Source: Volutella citrinella (taxonomy: Eukaryota > Ascomycota > Sordariomycetes > Hypocreales > Nectriaceae). From it: a stretch of DNA of 64,000 nt. The stretch covers positions 186,001-250,000 of the forward strand of contig JAWZSP010000003.1 in NCBI GenBank assembly GCA_034401135.1. Reading direction: 5' to 3'. Position 1 is the stretch's first letter. The number at the start of each line of letters is the position of its first letter. Positions 1 through 10,781 of the stretch are shown here, one piece after another. Below the pieces are notes generated by a model. That model searched no databases, had not been told where the DNA came from, and saw only the letters and a list, made by a program, of their open reading frames with translations. The position numbers were made by a program, and so were the translations under genes.

Positions 1-564
1 CACGTTCAAGTCGGGTCGCCAGTATTGGATGATGATACCCGCGGCTGTCAGGTTGTTGGGTAGCACGATGGCATACTTGAAGAAGTAGTTCCAGCCCGTT
101 GCATAACTGGATGAATGGTTAGCGGCCCATCAGATATGTAGGAGGGCTAAGGAGGCACTCTTCCAAGTTGTAGAGTTGCGCGAAGACAACAACTGTAGTA
201 CTTACCCAAGAGCAGGGCTCACAAATCGAGTGGCATAGCCACCAAAGCCCTTGTCCATTGGAAACATGATGGACATCTCTGCCATGGCCGTCATGACAAA
301 GAAGACGGCCGCTCCAACGATGCAGTAGGCAATCAGCAGGCTTCCAGGTCCACCGCGAACAAGAGCCGTGCCAGTTCCAATGACGAGACCTGTGGCAATG
401 GCACCACCGACCGCAATCATGGAAATGTGACGCTCTTTGAATTCTCGCTTGAGGGACTCCGGGTGGTGGGCGTCTTGCTCCATGGTGCCCTCTTCGACGG
501 TCATCGAGGGTTGCATCTCATGATCAAAGCCGTCGGCTTCGGTAGATTCTTTTGCGTGCCCCAT
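1..564 (-). CDS. Amino-acid permease, 5' part (runs off the window start)
   Basis: Plasma-membrane amino-acid/proton symporter of the fungal YAT (GAP1/DIP5-like) family. Two exons are seen: 206-564 and 1-106, joined across a 99-bp GT-AG intron (107-205). The first ATG is at 564; the open frame extends upstream only with non-ATG codons. The N-terminus is hydrophilic and acidic for about 45 residues, followed by a family block (KERHISMIAVGGAIATGLVI at about residues 45-64) that holds TM1, then the GGPGSLL turn and TM2-TM3. After the intron the frame reads GYATGWNYFFKYAIVLPNNL and ends in QYWRPD, all classic for this family. The remaining transmembrane segments lie outside the window. It is divergent from the PLP-enzyme gene over a shared 0.6 kb promoter. 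Substrate range cannot be told from this part. Confidence 0.93.
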
Positions 565-1168
565 TGTATGCAAGATGAGGTAAAATTGAGCGGAACGGAG
601 ATGCTGTGATGTCCATTGCCGTTGATGTGGAAGTCGCGTTGGCTTATATAGACGAGACCTGGGGTCTAACGCTTATCAGCCGTGGCTCACACCCGCCACC
701 TCGGAGGGTGGCCAAGTCGTACCATGGCCATGGCAGAGATATCCGACAAGAGCATGGTTGGCTGCCGCTTGGCCCCGGAGATGGATCGTTTGAGTTTGTG
801 GGGGTGATTTGCGGGGTGCAGTTCATGACTCTTGACCCAGATAGCCACGGATCCACATGGAGGCCCAACTCCGTGGCTAGCTTACCACGGGGTTTCGGCT
901 CCATTTTCTCTAGTGGACGTCGTATCGCCATTGATAAACGGACTTTTGCCTCCATAAAGCGTAAAATGGAGCGGGTGACGAGAGATATTGTGTTTAAGAT
1001 GACGATCAAGCGGGCTGTACATTATTATCTCATCCCGAGACCGGATAAGGATGAGAACGGGCCAGCAAGATAAATAGCCCCCCTGGAGAGCCAAGCCGAT
1101 TGCCTGTTATCACCACTATCAGCATCAAACACCTCCCTTGTCTCTTGATTATCCACTTGCTATCCATC
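565..1168. promoter_or_regulatory. Divergent promoter between permease and class V PLP enzyme
   Basis: 604 bp with no supported gene. A TATA-like TATATAAG lies on the minus strand at about 643-650, some 80 bp before the permease ATG. A plus-strand ATAAATAG lies at about 1069-1076 before the PLP-enzyme ATG. HGATAR-type GATA sites occur at about 932 (TGATAA) and 1067 (AGATAA), which would suit AreA-type nitrogen control of an amino-acid permease; this is inference from motif only. Several overlapping open frames on both strands start with non-ATG codons and resemble nothing known. Confidence 0.4.
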
Positions 1169-2410
1169 ATGACATCTCAAGCCCAGTCCGGGTCCAAGTG
1201 CGACTTTGCGCTCCTCCGCCGGCTGGTTCCCCTGCTCAACGATGGCACTGTGACCTACCTCAACGCTTCGCTGGCCCCTCCCGCCAACCTAGTCGTGCAC
1301 GAGGCCGTCACCAAGTTCATGGCTGATTCGCTGTACACGGTGCGTCCGAAGTCCGGTTGGCAAGCCGCTGTCGAGGAGACTCGAGAGCTGGTGGGCCGAT
1401 ACATCAACGCTCCCTCCTCAAGTATCGCCTTTACTCGCGACACCACAGAGGCTTTGGGCTCCATCATCCATGGCATCAAGTTCAACCCAGGCGACAACGT
1501 TGTCATCCTAGACAGCGAACACCCCAATCATGCCTACACCTGGATGTCGTTGCGCGATGCTGGCTTGGAGGTCCGACAGGTGCCGACCATTGCCCTCGCT
1601 GAGCGGACTGGCGCCGTCACTGCGGCGAATGCTGCAACCTTTGCTCCGTACATCGATGACCGCACACGAGCTATTGGACTCAGCTCTGTCATGTTCCACA
1701 GCGGCCAGTGGAATGATGTGACGGAAATCTGTGCCACATACCGGCCCCGAGGAATCCATGTCATTGCCGATATTACACAACAGGTCGGCTTTGCCCCTGC
1801 CGATGTCAAGGCAATGGGAGTCACAGCTGCCGCTTTCTCGCTGCACAAGGGATTGAACACACCGATAGGCCTTGCAATCCTGTATGTTGACGAATCGGTT
1901 ATTTCTCAGGTCAACCCCAAGCCTCCGCTTGTAGGCTATGGAGCCGTCCAAAACGTCCGAGCCGATCTCCTCGTGCCGTCCGATCCCATCATTTACCACC
2001 CAAGCGCTCGTCGATATGAACATCTGAACCTAAGCTTTGTGTCCATCGCGGCTGCTAAGGCGTATCTCGAGCTCTACTTGGATGTTATGACTCCCGAGGG
2101 CCTCATAGAGCATCTCTACAATTTGGGAGACGCCCTTCGAGCCAGCTGCAAGGTGCTTGGCGTGGGAGTCGTTGGGCCGCGCAATCACAAGGCACACGCG
2201 CCTCATCTGTACATCCTCGACCTGCACGGGTCGGAATGGACGCAGCACTTTGACGAGCATGGCATCATTGTGACTCCATATAGACTTGGTGTGCGAGTGT
2301 CTTTTGGCTTCTACAACAACCTGCAGGACGTGGAGAAGCTGTCCGAGGTCTTGAAGGCCGGTTTGGACAAAGGGCTGGTGGCGAAGAGCCAATTGAGGGG
2401 AAACATGTAG
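1169..2410 (+). CDS. Class V aminotransferase / cysteine-desulfurase-fold PLP enzyme
   Basis: Single-exon gene of 413 residues. The ATG at 1169 (MTSQAQSG) is the first ATG; the frame runs 23 codons further upstream only from a TTG. It is a fold-type I PLP enzyme of the class V group. Visible signatures are TRDTTEAL (phosphate-site loop), SEHPNHAYTW, ADITQQVG (the Asp that binds the PLP ring nitrogen and a Gln) and SLHKGL, in which K227 is the probable Schiff-base lysine. Fungal relatives include cysteine-desulfurase-like proteins, isopenicillin-N-epimerase-like proteins and the LolT-type enzymes of alkaloid clusters, so the reaction is not fixed. No signal peptide is seen, so it is probably cytosolic. 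It ends 44 bp from the convergent regulator gene. Permease, PLP enzyme and regulator could form a small amino-acid-use module (inference). Confidence 0.85.
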   Translation: MTSQAQSGSKCDFALLRRLVPLLNDGTVTYLNASLAPPANLVVHEAVTKFMADSLYTVRPKSGWQAAVEETRELVGRYINAPSSSIAFTRDTTEALGSIIHGIKFNPGDNVVILDSEHPNHAYTWMSLRDAGLEVRQVPTIALAERTGAVTAANAATFAPYIDDRTRAIGLSSVMFHSGQWNDVTEICATYRPRGIHVIADITQQVGFAPADVKAMGVTAAAFSLHKGLNTPIGLAILYVDESVISQVNPKPPLVGYGAVQNVRADLLVPSDPIIYHPSARRYEHLNLSFVSIAAAKAYLELYLDVMTPEGLIEHLYNLGDALRASCKVLGVGVVGPRNHKAHAPHLYILDLHGSEWTQHFDEHGIIVTPYRLGVRVSFGFYNNLQDVEKLSEVLKAGLDKGLVAKSQLRGNM

Positions 2411-2454
2411 CGCAGCAAGTCAATAGACAAGTCAATAGTACACACTTGATTCAA

Positions 2455-4465
2455 TTATACAAGACTAGACAATGGAGCCTCAGTACTCTCCTGCTGGCCA
2501 ATTTTCCAAGTTGCTGAACATTCCTCCAGTGCTTTGGCTAGGTAGTGAGACTCCTCTGGGGTGCCAAGCAAGGCCAGGGTGCGGGAGGCCTGTGCTATTC
2601 CATACATGAGCACAAACGGCGAGAACCGGATGCTGTGCTGTGAGCGGTATTTTCGGAGGAGCGCCAGGATGTCCTGCGCCGAAGAGACGCAGTAGTCCTG
2701 TGAGACTTGCTGGCCATCGAATTCGTCTCCCATTGCGCACTCAAAGTTCAGGGCGATGCGAGCACTGTGGAAGAGGAGACTGTGAAGCCACATTAGGTAT
2801 CGGAAAACGATACAGGGGGGCCAGAACATTAGCTGAGTCGGCAGCCAAAAAATCACTCACTGCAGTGACGCCACAGTCGGGACCAGGCGATGGCTCGGTG
2901 GCTCCCATCTATTCCACTTCGCACAGTCAGGAAGGGAGTCATGCCAGCGGCTCAGGTCCAAATTCAGCTCGTTTAGAAGCGCTTCGTGTGACGATGCAAG
3001 GCGAGGCCGCGTCGAGAGCATGGCGTTGAGCATCCTCTCAATGACCGCGCAGAGCTGAATCTGCATCTGGAAGCACGGAATGAGAGGCTTAAACTCGCCA
3101 AAGTCGCTCTCTTGGCTGTCGATGCCAGCGGGGAGCCAAGCTTCCATCTCAGGGAAGTCTCTAGAGTGCTGTCAGCGCGTCAGCCCCTCTTCGACGGGGG
3201 TTTGAAGCACATACGGTAGCCTTTCTAGTGACTCAACCTCGGCTGATTCAAATGCAAAGTAAATCGGTCGTCCTAGGGTGAGACTGATGATCTTGTCGGA
3301 AACATAGCAGCCCCAGTAGATGCGTCTGCGGATCTCGAGATCCTCGGCTGTGGCGAGTGAGGTGTCATGCAGAACCCAGTACTTTGGGTCTCTCTGGAAG
3401 CCCAGGTCTTGAGCCATTCGAAATGCAATACCTATGCAAAGCTGTCAGCTTGTCAAATCCAAGGCATTGTCGATCAAGGTGACTACTTGCCCGAAAACCC
3501 CCAGCCCTTGGACAAATTTCCTCGACCAATCTCGTAGAATGCCAGGCACAGAAACGCTTGTGTATTGGCAATCGAGGGTTTCGTCAAGCCGAATACTATA
3601 AGAATATTCTCGGCAGCAACGAAATACTGCTCGCTTGTTTGTCTCAGAGCTGAGGCAGGCGACATGAGAAGCCCCAGAGCGCACACGGCCAGCAGTAAGC
3701 CAGAGGACCAGTACTTGCAGTTCAGCCGATGGCCAAAATGATCTCTCAAAAAGGCTTCGCGGTATATGAACATGAAGTTTGGATACTGCCACTTGAAAAA
3801 TTGCATCAGGGCAGTCAGGATGACTTCGTCGTCCATGTTGATGCCGAAATGCTCGGCCACGTAGTGGAAGGTGGGGTCGATGCTGGCGGCATCCAGAGAG
3901 CTTGGTCCCAGCATATCCATTCTTTCTTTGCTTTCGGGGCTCCGCCGTCGCAGAGCATAGTGAATGCTAGTCGAGCCATGGAAGACGAGCGAACCCTCGG
4001 GCCCACGCTCAAGGTGGCCCCCCTCTCCTACGGGCGAGGCATGGGATGTGGCCTCACGCTGGGGGTCTGGCGGGTTCCGTGCAGGGAGATGGTCGCTGAA
4101 ATTCGCCTCCTGGAGCAATCTCTCTCTGTCATCCGGTGCGGCAGCTTGGGCTCGTTGGATAAAGGACTCGAGGAAGGCTATCCTGTTCTCCAGTCCGGCC
4201 ACGTACTGGGCAGACGCCGGCCTCCTCTTCCGATCCACCTCGCGATACTCGCATGGATTCCCTGAATCAGTACAGCTAGTGCATGGCTCTGTTCTTGAGC
4301 ATCGCAGCTATGAAGTGTTAGAAGTGCCGGGGGCCGGGGCCGGGGCTGGCTTTGTTATTTACCTTTCGATACTGGCATCGCTTGCATCTACGGGATTGGT
4401 TAGTCCACTACTGCATATTTGTTCGGATAGCCTTACGAGATTCTTTTTGGAGCTGCCATAGACAT
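2455..4465 (-). CDS. Zn(II)2Cys6 transcription factor, fungal-trans domain
   Basis: Six exons on the minus strand: 4437-4465, 4363-4387, 3491-4307, 3215-3431, 2861-3160, 2455-2779; the sum is 570 residues with frame kept throughout. The zinc cluster (about residues 12-38) is spliced from three exons and reads CKRC-QYRKLR-C-SRTEP-C-TS-C-TDSGNP-C, a perfect CX2CX6CX5CX2CX6C. A basic linker and a short coiled-coil dimerisation stretch (ENRIAFLESFIQ) follow. The middle homology region contains RRRIYWGCYVSDK and GRPIYF, typical of fungal_trans. The third intron (3432-3490) has a GC donor (GCAAGT) and CTATAG-type acceptor; only this join gives GFSGIAFRMAQDLG. The last join (intron 2780-2860) restores the conserved LHLLFHSARIAL. 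Nuclear regulator; the target is unknown, but the convergent PLP-enzyme gene is the obvious candidate. Confidence 0.9.
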
Positions 4466-5298
4466 TGGATGAACTCGACCCCGAGTCTGCAGGTGCGGAG
4501 AGGGTAGGCAAGCTCAAGCTTGGTAGACTAATTGCTTAGGGTTACGGAACCTGCGGGGAGCCATCATGCCACGCACGTGACAGTCCATGTGGATTGACAG
4601 TGTTTCGCCACTCCGTTTCAACCAAGATATTTCAAGGCTTTTGTAGTTCTGCATCCCTTTTTAGATACTTGATACATCAGTATCACCACTCTCGGCCCGT
4701 GCTGCAGTCACTAGTCGTTGAGCCGGATGGAATTCCGCCAACCTCCCTGCCAAGAAGGTCACGTGCAGTCAGAAAATAACCTGAACAAAAATTCGGCAGT
4801 CCGCATCTCTTCAGGTGCTGCATATACCACAAGTTCCGATCAAACAGGCGCGCCCGATTCCCCAGAGAACATTCGCGCGACGTAGGGTAGCTCGAGGGCG
4901 CACCAAGACCCCGCCCATCTTATTAGTAGTATATTACACACAGCAGCCTAAGAATAGATGGACTTCCCTCCAGGCACCCACCAGGCCCCTGCTCGCGACA
5001 CGTATTTTCAGCTGAAATATGGAACTTTGTTCACTTCTCTGCAGCTAGCGCATCTGATATGCCCTGATGCTTATATCACGTGCGAAACAGGCCACATCGG
5101 CATTAACACACTGCGCCCTTCCTGTCATTCATGTCAATCTCGCAGACCCTGTCCGATTGAGTCACACGACGCTACACCGATCTTGACACGGCGGCAGCCC
5201 AGATGATTTAGGTATATAGTCACCATATGAAGTACTCATTTAATTCACTACCGGTCTAAAATATTCTTCAGCCTGAAGCAGTCGTGGCAGTTTCCACC
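4466..5298. other. Divergent intergenic region
   Basis: 833 bp between the regulator start and the F-box/SDR gene start. It contains CACGTG near 4575 and a TCACGTGC near 5074-5081, the E-box type bound by bHLH regulators. Open frames here are short, start with non-ATG codons or look random. I see no RNA gene or repeat. Confidence 0.5.
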
Positions 5299-8096
5299 AT
5301 GGATACACCACAGCCAGCACCCAGGCTGATGCGCATTGCCAGCCATCTTGACAAGCTGCCTATTGAGCTCGTTGAAGCTGTCATCAACCCTCTACCTCTT
5401 CACAAGCTGCTAGACATACTAGTACCGTCCGCCAAGTCCGAGAGACAGACTCTATCCCAAGCTCTACAGACAAGCCCAACTTGGAAGCACATTTTCACAA
5501 GCGCTGATGCCGTGGACAGAGCCCAGCTGCTATGGGAGGGCCTGAATCAGCTTTCATGGCTGTGTGCTGGGATGCGGTTTATGCAATGGCTTTCCTTCGG
5601 CGTCAATATCGGATACAACTCGAAACGATGCGCCCTTCCCATTGGGCTTTCTGAGTCTGTCCACTCGATGCTGTCGCTGACTGGGCGAAAGATTCCTGCT
5701 GGACCGCGAGTACTTGAGTTTATGGAGAAGAAATTGTTCCGCTCTGTTCGGAGATTCAATGATGACGGTGAGTTGCATAGTCTATCCAAGGCATCCAAGA
5801 ATAACTTCTAACATGGGCTCATATAGACCTTGACCGTGACGAAGACGTCCAGGGCGGTTTTAACAGACCCAAGATCACCAAGTTCCTCAGAGACCTATCT
5901 GGACATGCTGAATTCCACCGACGCCAGGTAGAACGCCTGGCATCAGACATGGAGTCCCTGGCAAAGCTGTGCGAGCAACATCCGACCCTATTGAAGGGAG
6001 CAGAGGCCCCGCAGTCGGATCGCACTCCTATCAACACGAACCATACTCCACTGCATCTTAGGAGGCTCGCACGGAAGATACGAAAGTGTCGGCTTGAGAC
6101 TTTGCCGCAAACTGGGGCTTCTTATCGCCGGTATCTTCACCACTATTATGTTCCCTACGACTGGTGTCTGCGACTGTTCGTCATTGCGCAGCAAGATGAA
6201 GCTTGCAAATTCCCCCCACAACTTCTTTCGGATGTCGAAAGAGCCAACAAGGACTTGGATTTCATTTGCACATACTGGCCGAAGCGGAATGAGTATCCCA
6301 GAATCATCGGCACGAAGGATGATGCGCAGCATCTACAATTTGCGCTCCAACGTCGCCCGGACGGAGTCACCTCCGACATCGTGGCTGAGTTGCAGTGGCT
6401 AGCTGCCTTCTTGAAAGTCGTCGATTACTTGCAAGACAAGTATCCCCAGCTTACTCGAGACCTACGTGCCCCCCCCCTACACATCTACAAGTCGAAGCCC
6501 GGCAGAGGCCAAAAACGACTTTTCGTAAAGCCTGAAGACTGCCCCCTGTTTGCGGAAAAGGCTCCCGCCAAGGAAGTGGCATGGATGCTGGCGACAGATG
6601 CTCAGGAGTGCGACAAGCCCAATGGGGTGCCCTCTGTCCTTTTTCACTACATACCCAAGTTCTCAACTCCGCGAGGCCGGGAAATCGTCAAATACCTGGC
6701 GCCAAAGCCAAATATGCCTCTGGATGTGCAGCAGCTTTTCTATCAAAGTATCCTTTCTAAGCTCAAGCAGCATTTTGCGAAGCCTCTGCTGAAGGGCGAC
6801 TCCTCACATGATCGCCCGGTCATGTATGAATTCTTGGACGAGGGCTCACCAAAGGCATGGGCAAAAATAGTCGATGATTACACCAAGACTGTGCCGGTGC
6901 AACTAAAAAATCCATCTAAAGCCTGCTACATCTGCCGCCAGTATCTGACTCAGAAGCGTCTGCAGCATCCGATTCTGGTGTCCATGTGCACCGCTTGCGG
7001 CGACTTCAATCTTGCCGGATCTCGCACGTCTCTTCCAGAAAACCTGCATCTGTCCGGCAAGATCGCCTTGGTCACCGGTGGTCGGGTCAACTTGGGCTTC
7101 CACACGGCGTTGAGGTTGCTTCGATGTGGCGCCAGGGTGATAGTGACATCGCGGTATCCCCAAGACGCCTTCACCCGATACAAGGAACAGCCGGACTCGA
7201 CAGACTGGCTCGAGGACAGGCTTCGCATCCTTGGAGCCGACTTCCGCACTGCGCAAGATGCATTTGTGATAGTTGCACAGGCTCAAGGGGTCGTGGCGGA
7301 GTGGACGAAGGCGAATGGTGGGACCAAACCACGGCTCGATATCCTCATCAATAATGCGGCCCAAACGCTCGTGGATGGGACAAAGAAGGAAGAGTCTGCC
7401 ATCAAACGGGAGTCTGAGCTTCGCGAGTTGTTGCCATCTTCACAGGCTCTGCCCCTGGCGCTGCCCTATCGGCCTCGTGTGCAGGGCGGCATGCCCACGA
7501 CTACGCTCTTGGGCAGCAGAGCTGAAAGCCAGCAGTCTCTCTTGGCAGGCAGCCCGCAGGAGGGAGATTCTGCCGTTCAAACATTGCCGGAAAAGTCATC
7601 TTGGGTCCAGACGATATCCGAAACGCCCTATGAGGACTTCATGTCGGCCCAGGCCGTTAATGCCTTCGTCCCCTACATCCTGATCCGAGAGCTTCTCCCG
7701 CTCATGTCCCGGAGCGAGACCAGGACGATGGGTCACATCGTCAACGTTTCGTCACGAGAGGGTATTTTTGAGAAGTCTTCCAGCCATCCGGCCAAGCAGG
7801 GTCATCATGTGCATACCAACATGTCCAAGGCGTCACTGAACATGATTACGGAGACCGAGGCCGGTCCAGCTTGGGTGAATCACCGTGTGGCAATGAATAC
7901 GGTGGATCCCGGATATATGAGTGCTGCTCCCGAGAAGCAGGACGTATTTGATGGTATCAGGCCTCTGGGATGGGAGGATGGTGCCGGGCGTGTGCTGTGG
8001 CCCGTGGCCATGGCGGAAGGGCCCGAGAAGAAGGTGTTGTGGGGCAGGTTTCTGAAGCATTACGGTGCGGTGAGTGCTACTTCGAGCCTGGGTTAG
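5299..8096 (+). CDS. F-box-like / zinc-ribbon / short-chain dehydrogenase fusion protein
   Basis: Two exons, 5299-5767 and 5827-8096, give 912 residues. The ATG at 5299 is the first ATG (ACCATGG context). Residues about 17-60 (LDKLPIELVEAVINPLPLHKLL) match an F-box helix pattern. A long helical fungal-specific part follows. Near residue 520 there is CYIC and near 550 CTACGDFN, a probable four-Cys zinc site. It leads directly into an SDR Rossmann domain: TGGRVNLGFHTA near 572, ILINNAA near 664, IVNVSSREG near 770. At the catalytic position the usual YxxxK reads TNMSK (about 818), so the Tyr is missing; the whole HTNMSKASLN block is typical of an atypical SDR family. The single 2.27 kb exon carries all of this, so the fusion is not an artefact of joining exons. 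Function unknown; it might couple substrate recruitment to ubiquitin ligase with a nucleotide-sensing domain. Confidence 0.82.
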
Positions 8097-9603
8097 GGAC
8101 TGTTGGGTAGTGCTTGTTATTATCCACAGTCGGACATGCTAGTGAAGTAGAAGTCGGGTGATTCTACGTTTTGAATATATTGCGATCGGAAGCTTTCTTT
8201 ACTACTCGGCTTCATCGGCAATAAGTCAAGCGCCGCAGACATCCACCGAGCACGTCTTGATTGCGTAATTCGGGTTTGCCGTAAGTTCCTTGAGACACCA
8301 AGGGCTCGCTCCAGCCGCATTGAAGCATACGTAATAGAGCCACTTCGAAGTGTGTCTTGTGTTGATCCATTGGGCCCGCTCAGGTGGTAAAAGGGAACCA
8401 CCAAAGCACGCATTCTGGTCTGTTGGGCAATGCTCCAGTCTGTGGTCGCGTGAGGGGATGCCAAAAGCAGCATTTCGTACCTCACATTCCTGCGACGCAT
8501 GGGCAAGCGATTAAAGACCCCAGTGAACTGCCTAGTGAACCGGGTTCTCCTCTGAGACTCCACTTCGGCTCCGACATGAGGGCTCTGGTCTGGCTAGATC
8601 GTAGCTAAGTGGGTTTTCGCATCGATCCTTCGATGTTCGAGAAGGCGGTTAGGATACATCCAGCGATCTCGGAGAATGGAAAAAATGTGGAGAATTTTAG
8701 GCTGCAGTTTAGCAGAATGTCCCTAGTTAGATTAGATGGCCTCTTTTATTGACCAAGTCCGTCTGTGAGACTGGCGATATTCGATGACAACAGTCAGACT
8801 AGGGAGACTAGATTAGATTCCAAGCGACGAATGGCTGCATTTCTTGGTTCTCAGCGCAAAAGCACTCTTGGCTTCCCAAGTCGAAGCCATTTCTAAGGCA
8901 CTAAATATATCCGTATGATGGGAACCTCGATTGCTTTGACAATTTTTGGTGGTGAGGCATGGTCAAAGCACTCCCGGCCTCCACCTCACGAACTGCCGCT
9001 CTGGAACAAATCAAGAGGGCTTCTATTTAGGGCTGGACTCTAAAAAGTCCACAAGGCAATGTAATTTGAGGCTCCGTGGCCTGCGCGTGCAGTCCGTAGG
9101 ATTCAATCGATCAAACCATGCTTGATGGGGCTAGTGTATCCCACTGAGACATGGCGTTATCAATCTAAGGGGCTGGCAGGCACTGGCCAGCTATGACACA
9201 CGGGAATCAAGTGCTGGGGCGTTATAGCATGCCATGTGACGGCAAGACTGCTCCATAGAGCCAGGGATGCAGAGCACGCAAGATCAAAATTGCAGAGACA
9301 TTTTTTGCCTAGTAGCTGGACAACCCAAGGTGGAAGGTCCATCTACAACCTCAACAGTGGCTGGAGCTCCATCCCTGGGATCCTTTGCATCCTTCCGGGT
9401 CGCCCAGGGTCAAGCATCGAACATTCGCGATTATCAGATCAAGAACACATGGCTCACATACTAAAGAGCTGGGGAGGGTGATTGATGCGTCAAGGGTTAA
9501 ATACTGTCTGTTCGCCATCATAATAGCCAGGAAACCAGCAGTCATCGGTTCAGGCATTGTCTAGCTTCAAAATCCGCCACTTGAAACTCTGAGTCTTTAC
9601 GCC
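8097..9603. other. Intergenic, no gene supported
   Basis: 1.5 kb. The longest frame (8120-8563, minus) begins with GTG, lacks a recognisable domain and has no neighbour exon. A few pyrimidine-rich and AT-rich tracts occur. A TTAAATA element near 9495 could serve the secreted-protein gene that starts at 9604. Nothing else is visible. Confidence 0.5.
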
Positions 9604-10781
9604 ATGAAGCTCCAGAATCTCCTTCAACTGGCCAGTCTGGCTACGACCGCTGTCGGCATGCCCGCGGAGAAGCACACGCTGAACGCCACACTCCTCCGGC
9701 GAATCCAGCAACCCGAGAACCCGCTTTTGGCTCTTGGAGACAATGACTGCTTCCGTACCGAGTTCGTCCCCGAGGGCGAAGTATGCAGTCTCAAATCACG
9801 CCCGTACTGATAAAAAACTGACATGTACTAGAAATTCTTTGGCTGCGAGGCAAAGCAGAAGCTTGGTGACGGTGGCCTGTGCAGGGTTTCACACAAGGAT
9901 CGCTCAAAGGTAGGCCATAACGCCTCTTGGGTGTTTAAACAATGTATTGATTCGCTGATCACTCCAGTGCGAAAAATACTGCGAGCAAAGCCTCTCCTGG
10001 TCATATGGAAAGGAGATTCCATTTGACAATGGATCTTGCAGGTATATACACAGTGCATTTCTTCCGTGCTAACGCTTACGCGAGAAACAGAAAGGGAGAG
10101 TTCTGCCATCTGTCTGAAACGATGAGTAATTCCAAGGGCAGGATGATCATGTTCAATGTCGGAGTCACCAAGGGCGCCTTTACAATCGGCGCAACCTTCT
10201 CCTGGAGCGAGGACAAGTCTACTTCAAGTGGCTTTATGCGAGGAAAGCCCATGGAGTTCAAGAACGAATGCGGCTACTGGACTTTTGTGCCGATCCAAGT
10301 CACGTAAGTACCAGGAGTCGGAATCAGAGCCTGTCGCTAACGACATTATAGGTCCTGTGGAAAGACTGGCAAAGCCGACTACAAGAGGAACCCCTTCAGC
10401 GAGTGGTGTGCCAACACAGAGTACAAGGATGACCAGTGCGCCACACAGCTTATGCAGACGGCGTCCACTGGCGTGACTGCTGGTATCCCCATCTTTGTGC
10501 CGACCGAGTGCGACAGCGGAAAGAGGCTGGCGTTTTGCAAGCAGGATCCTGTCTATCTGAGGCTGGGTGTCTCTGACGATGAAGATCTCCACCGCCAGTG
10601 GGTTGCTGCTCACACTGACGGAGACTTGAGCAAGCCTCTGCTCGAAACTCCCAAGTTCTGGTGCCTTCGAACTGGCAAGTGGCTCAAGGATCTTACGGCG
10701 AAGGACATGGATCTCACCAAGCCGGCGAGGTTCACCGATGGTGGGCAGGGCTCGAGCTCGGGCGGTCTCTATGGAGCGTAG
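9604..10781 (+). CDS. Secreted cysteine-rich protein, unrecognised
   Basis: Five exons: 9604-9780, 9832-9909, 9968-10041, 10091-10303, 10352-10781. They sum to 323 residues, all GT-AG, frame kept at each join. A clear signal peptide (about 1-18, MKLQNLLQLASLATTAVG) precedes a Cys-rich mature protein. Pairs such as KFFGCEAKQKLG, CEKYCEQSLSW and SCRKGEFC suggest a disulfide-bonded N-terminal module encoded by exons 2-4. The motif NECGYWTFVP near the end of exon 4 is followed by TSCG in exon 5. The C-terminal part is hydrophilic and Lys/Asp rich with a Ser/Gly tail; no GPI signal or membrane segment. I do not recognise a named family. Small exons each carrying a Cys pair are common in fungal secreted proteins. 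Alternatives are a cell-wall or host-interaction protein. Confidence 0.8.

Noticed and set aside
8120..8563. 147-codon minus-strand frame after the F-box/SDR gene
   Set aside because: Begins with GTG, no ATG near the start, no domain, no splice partners.
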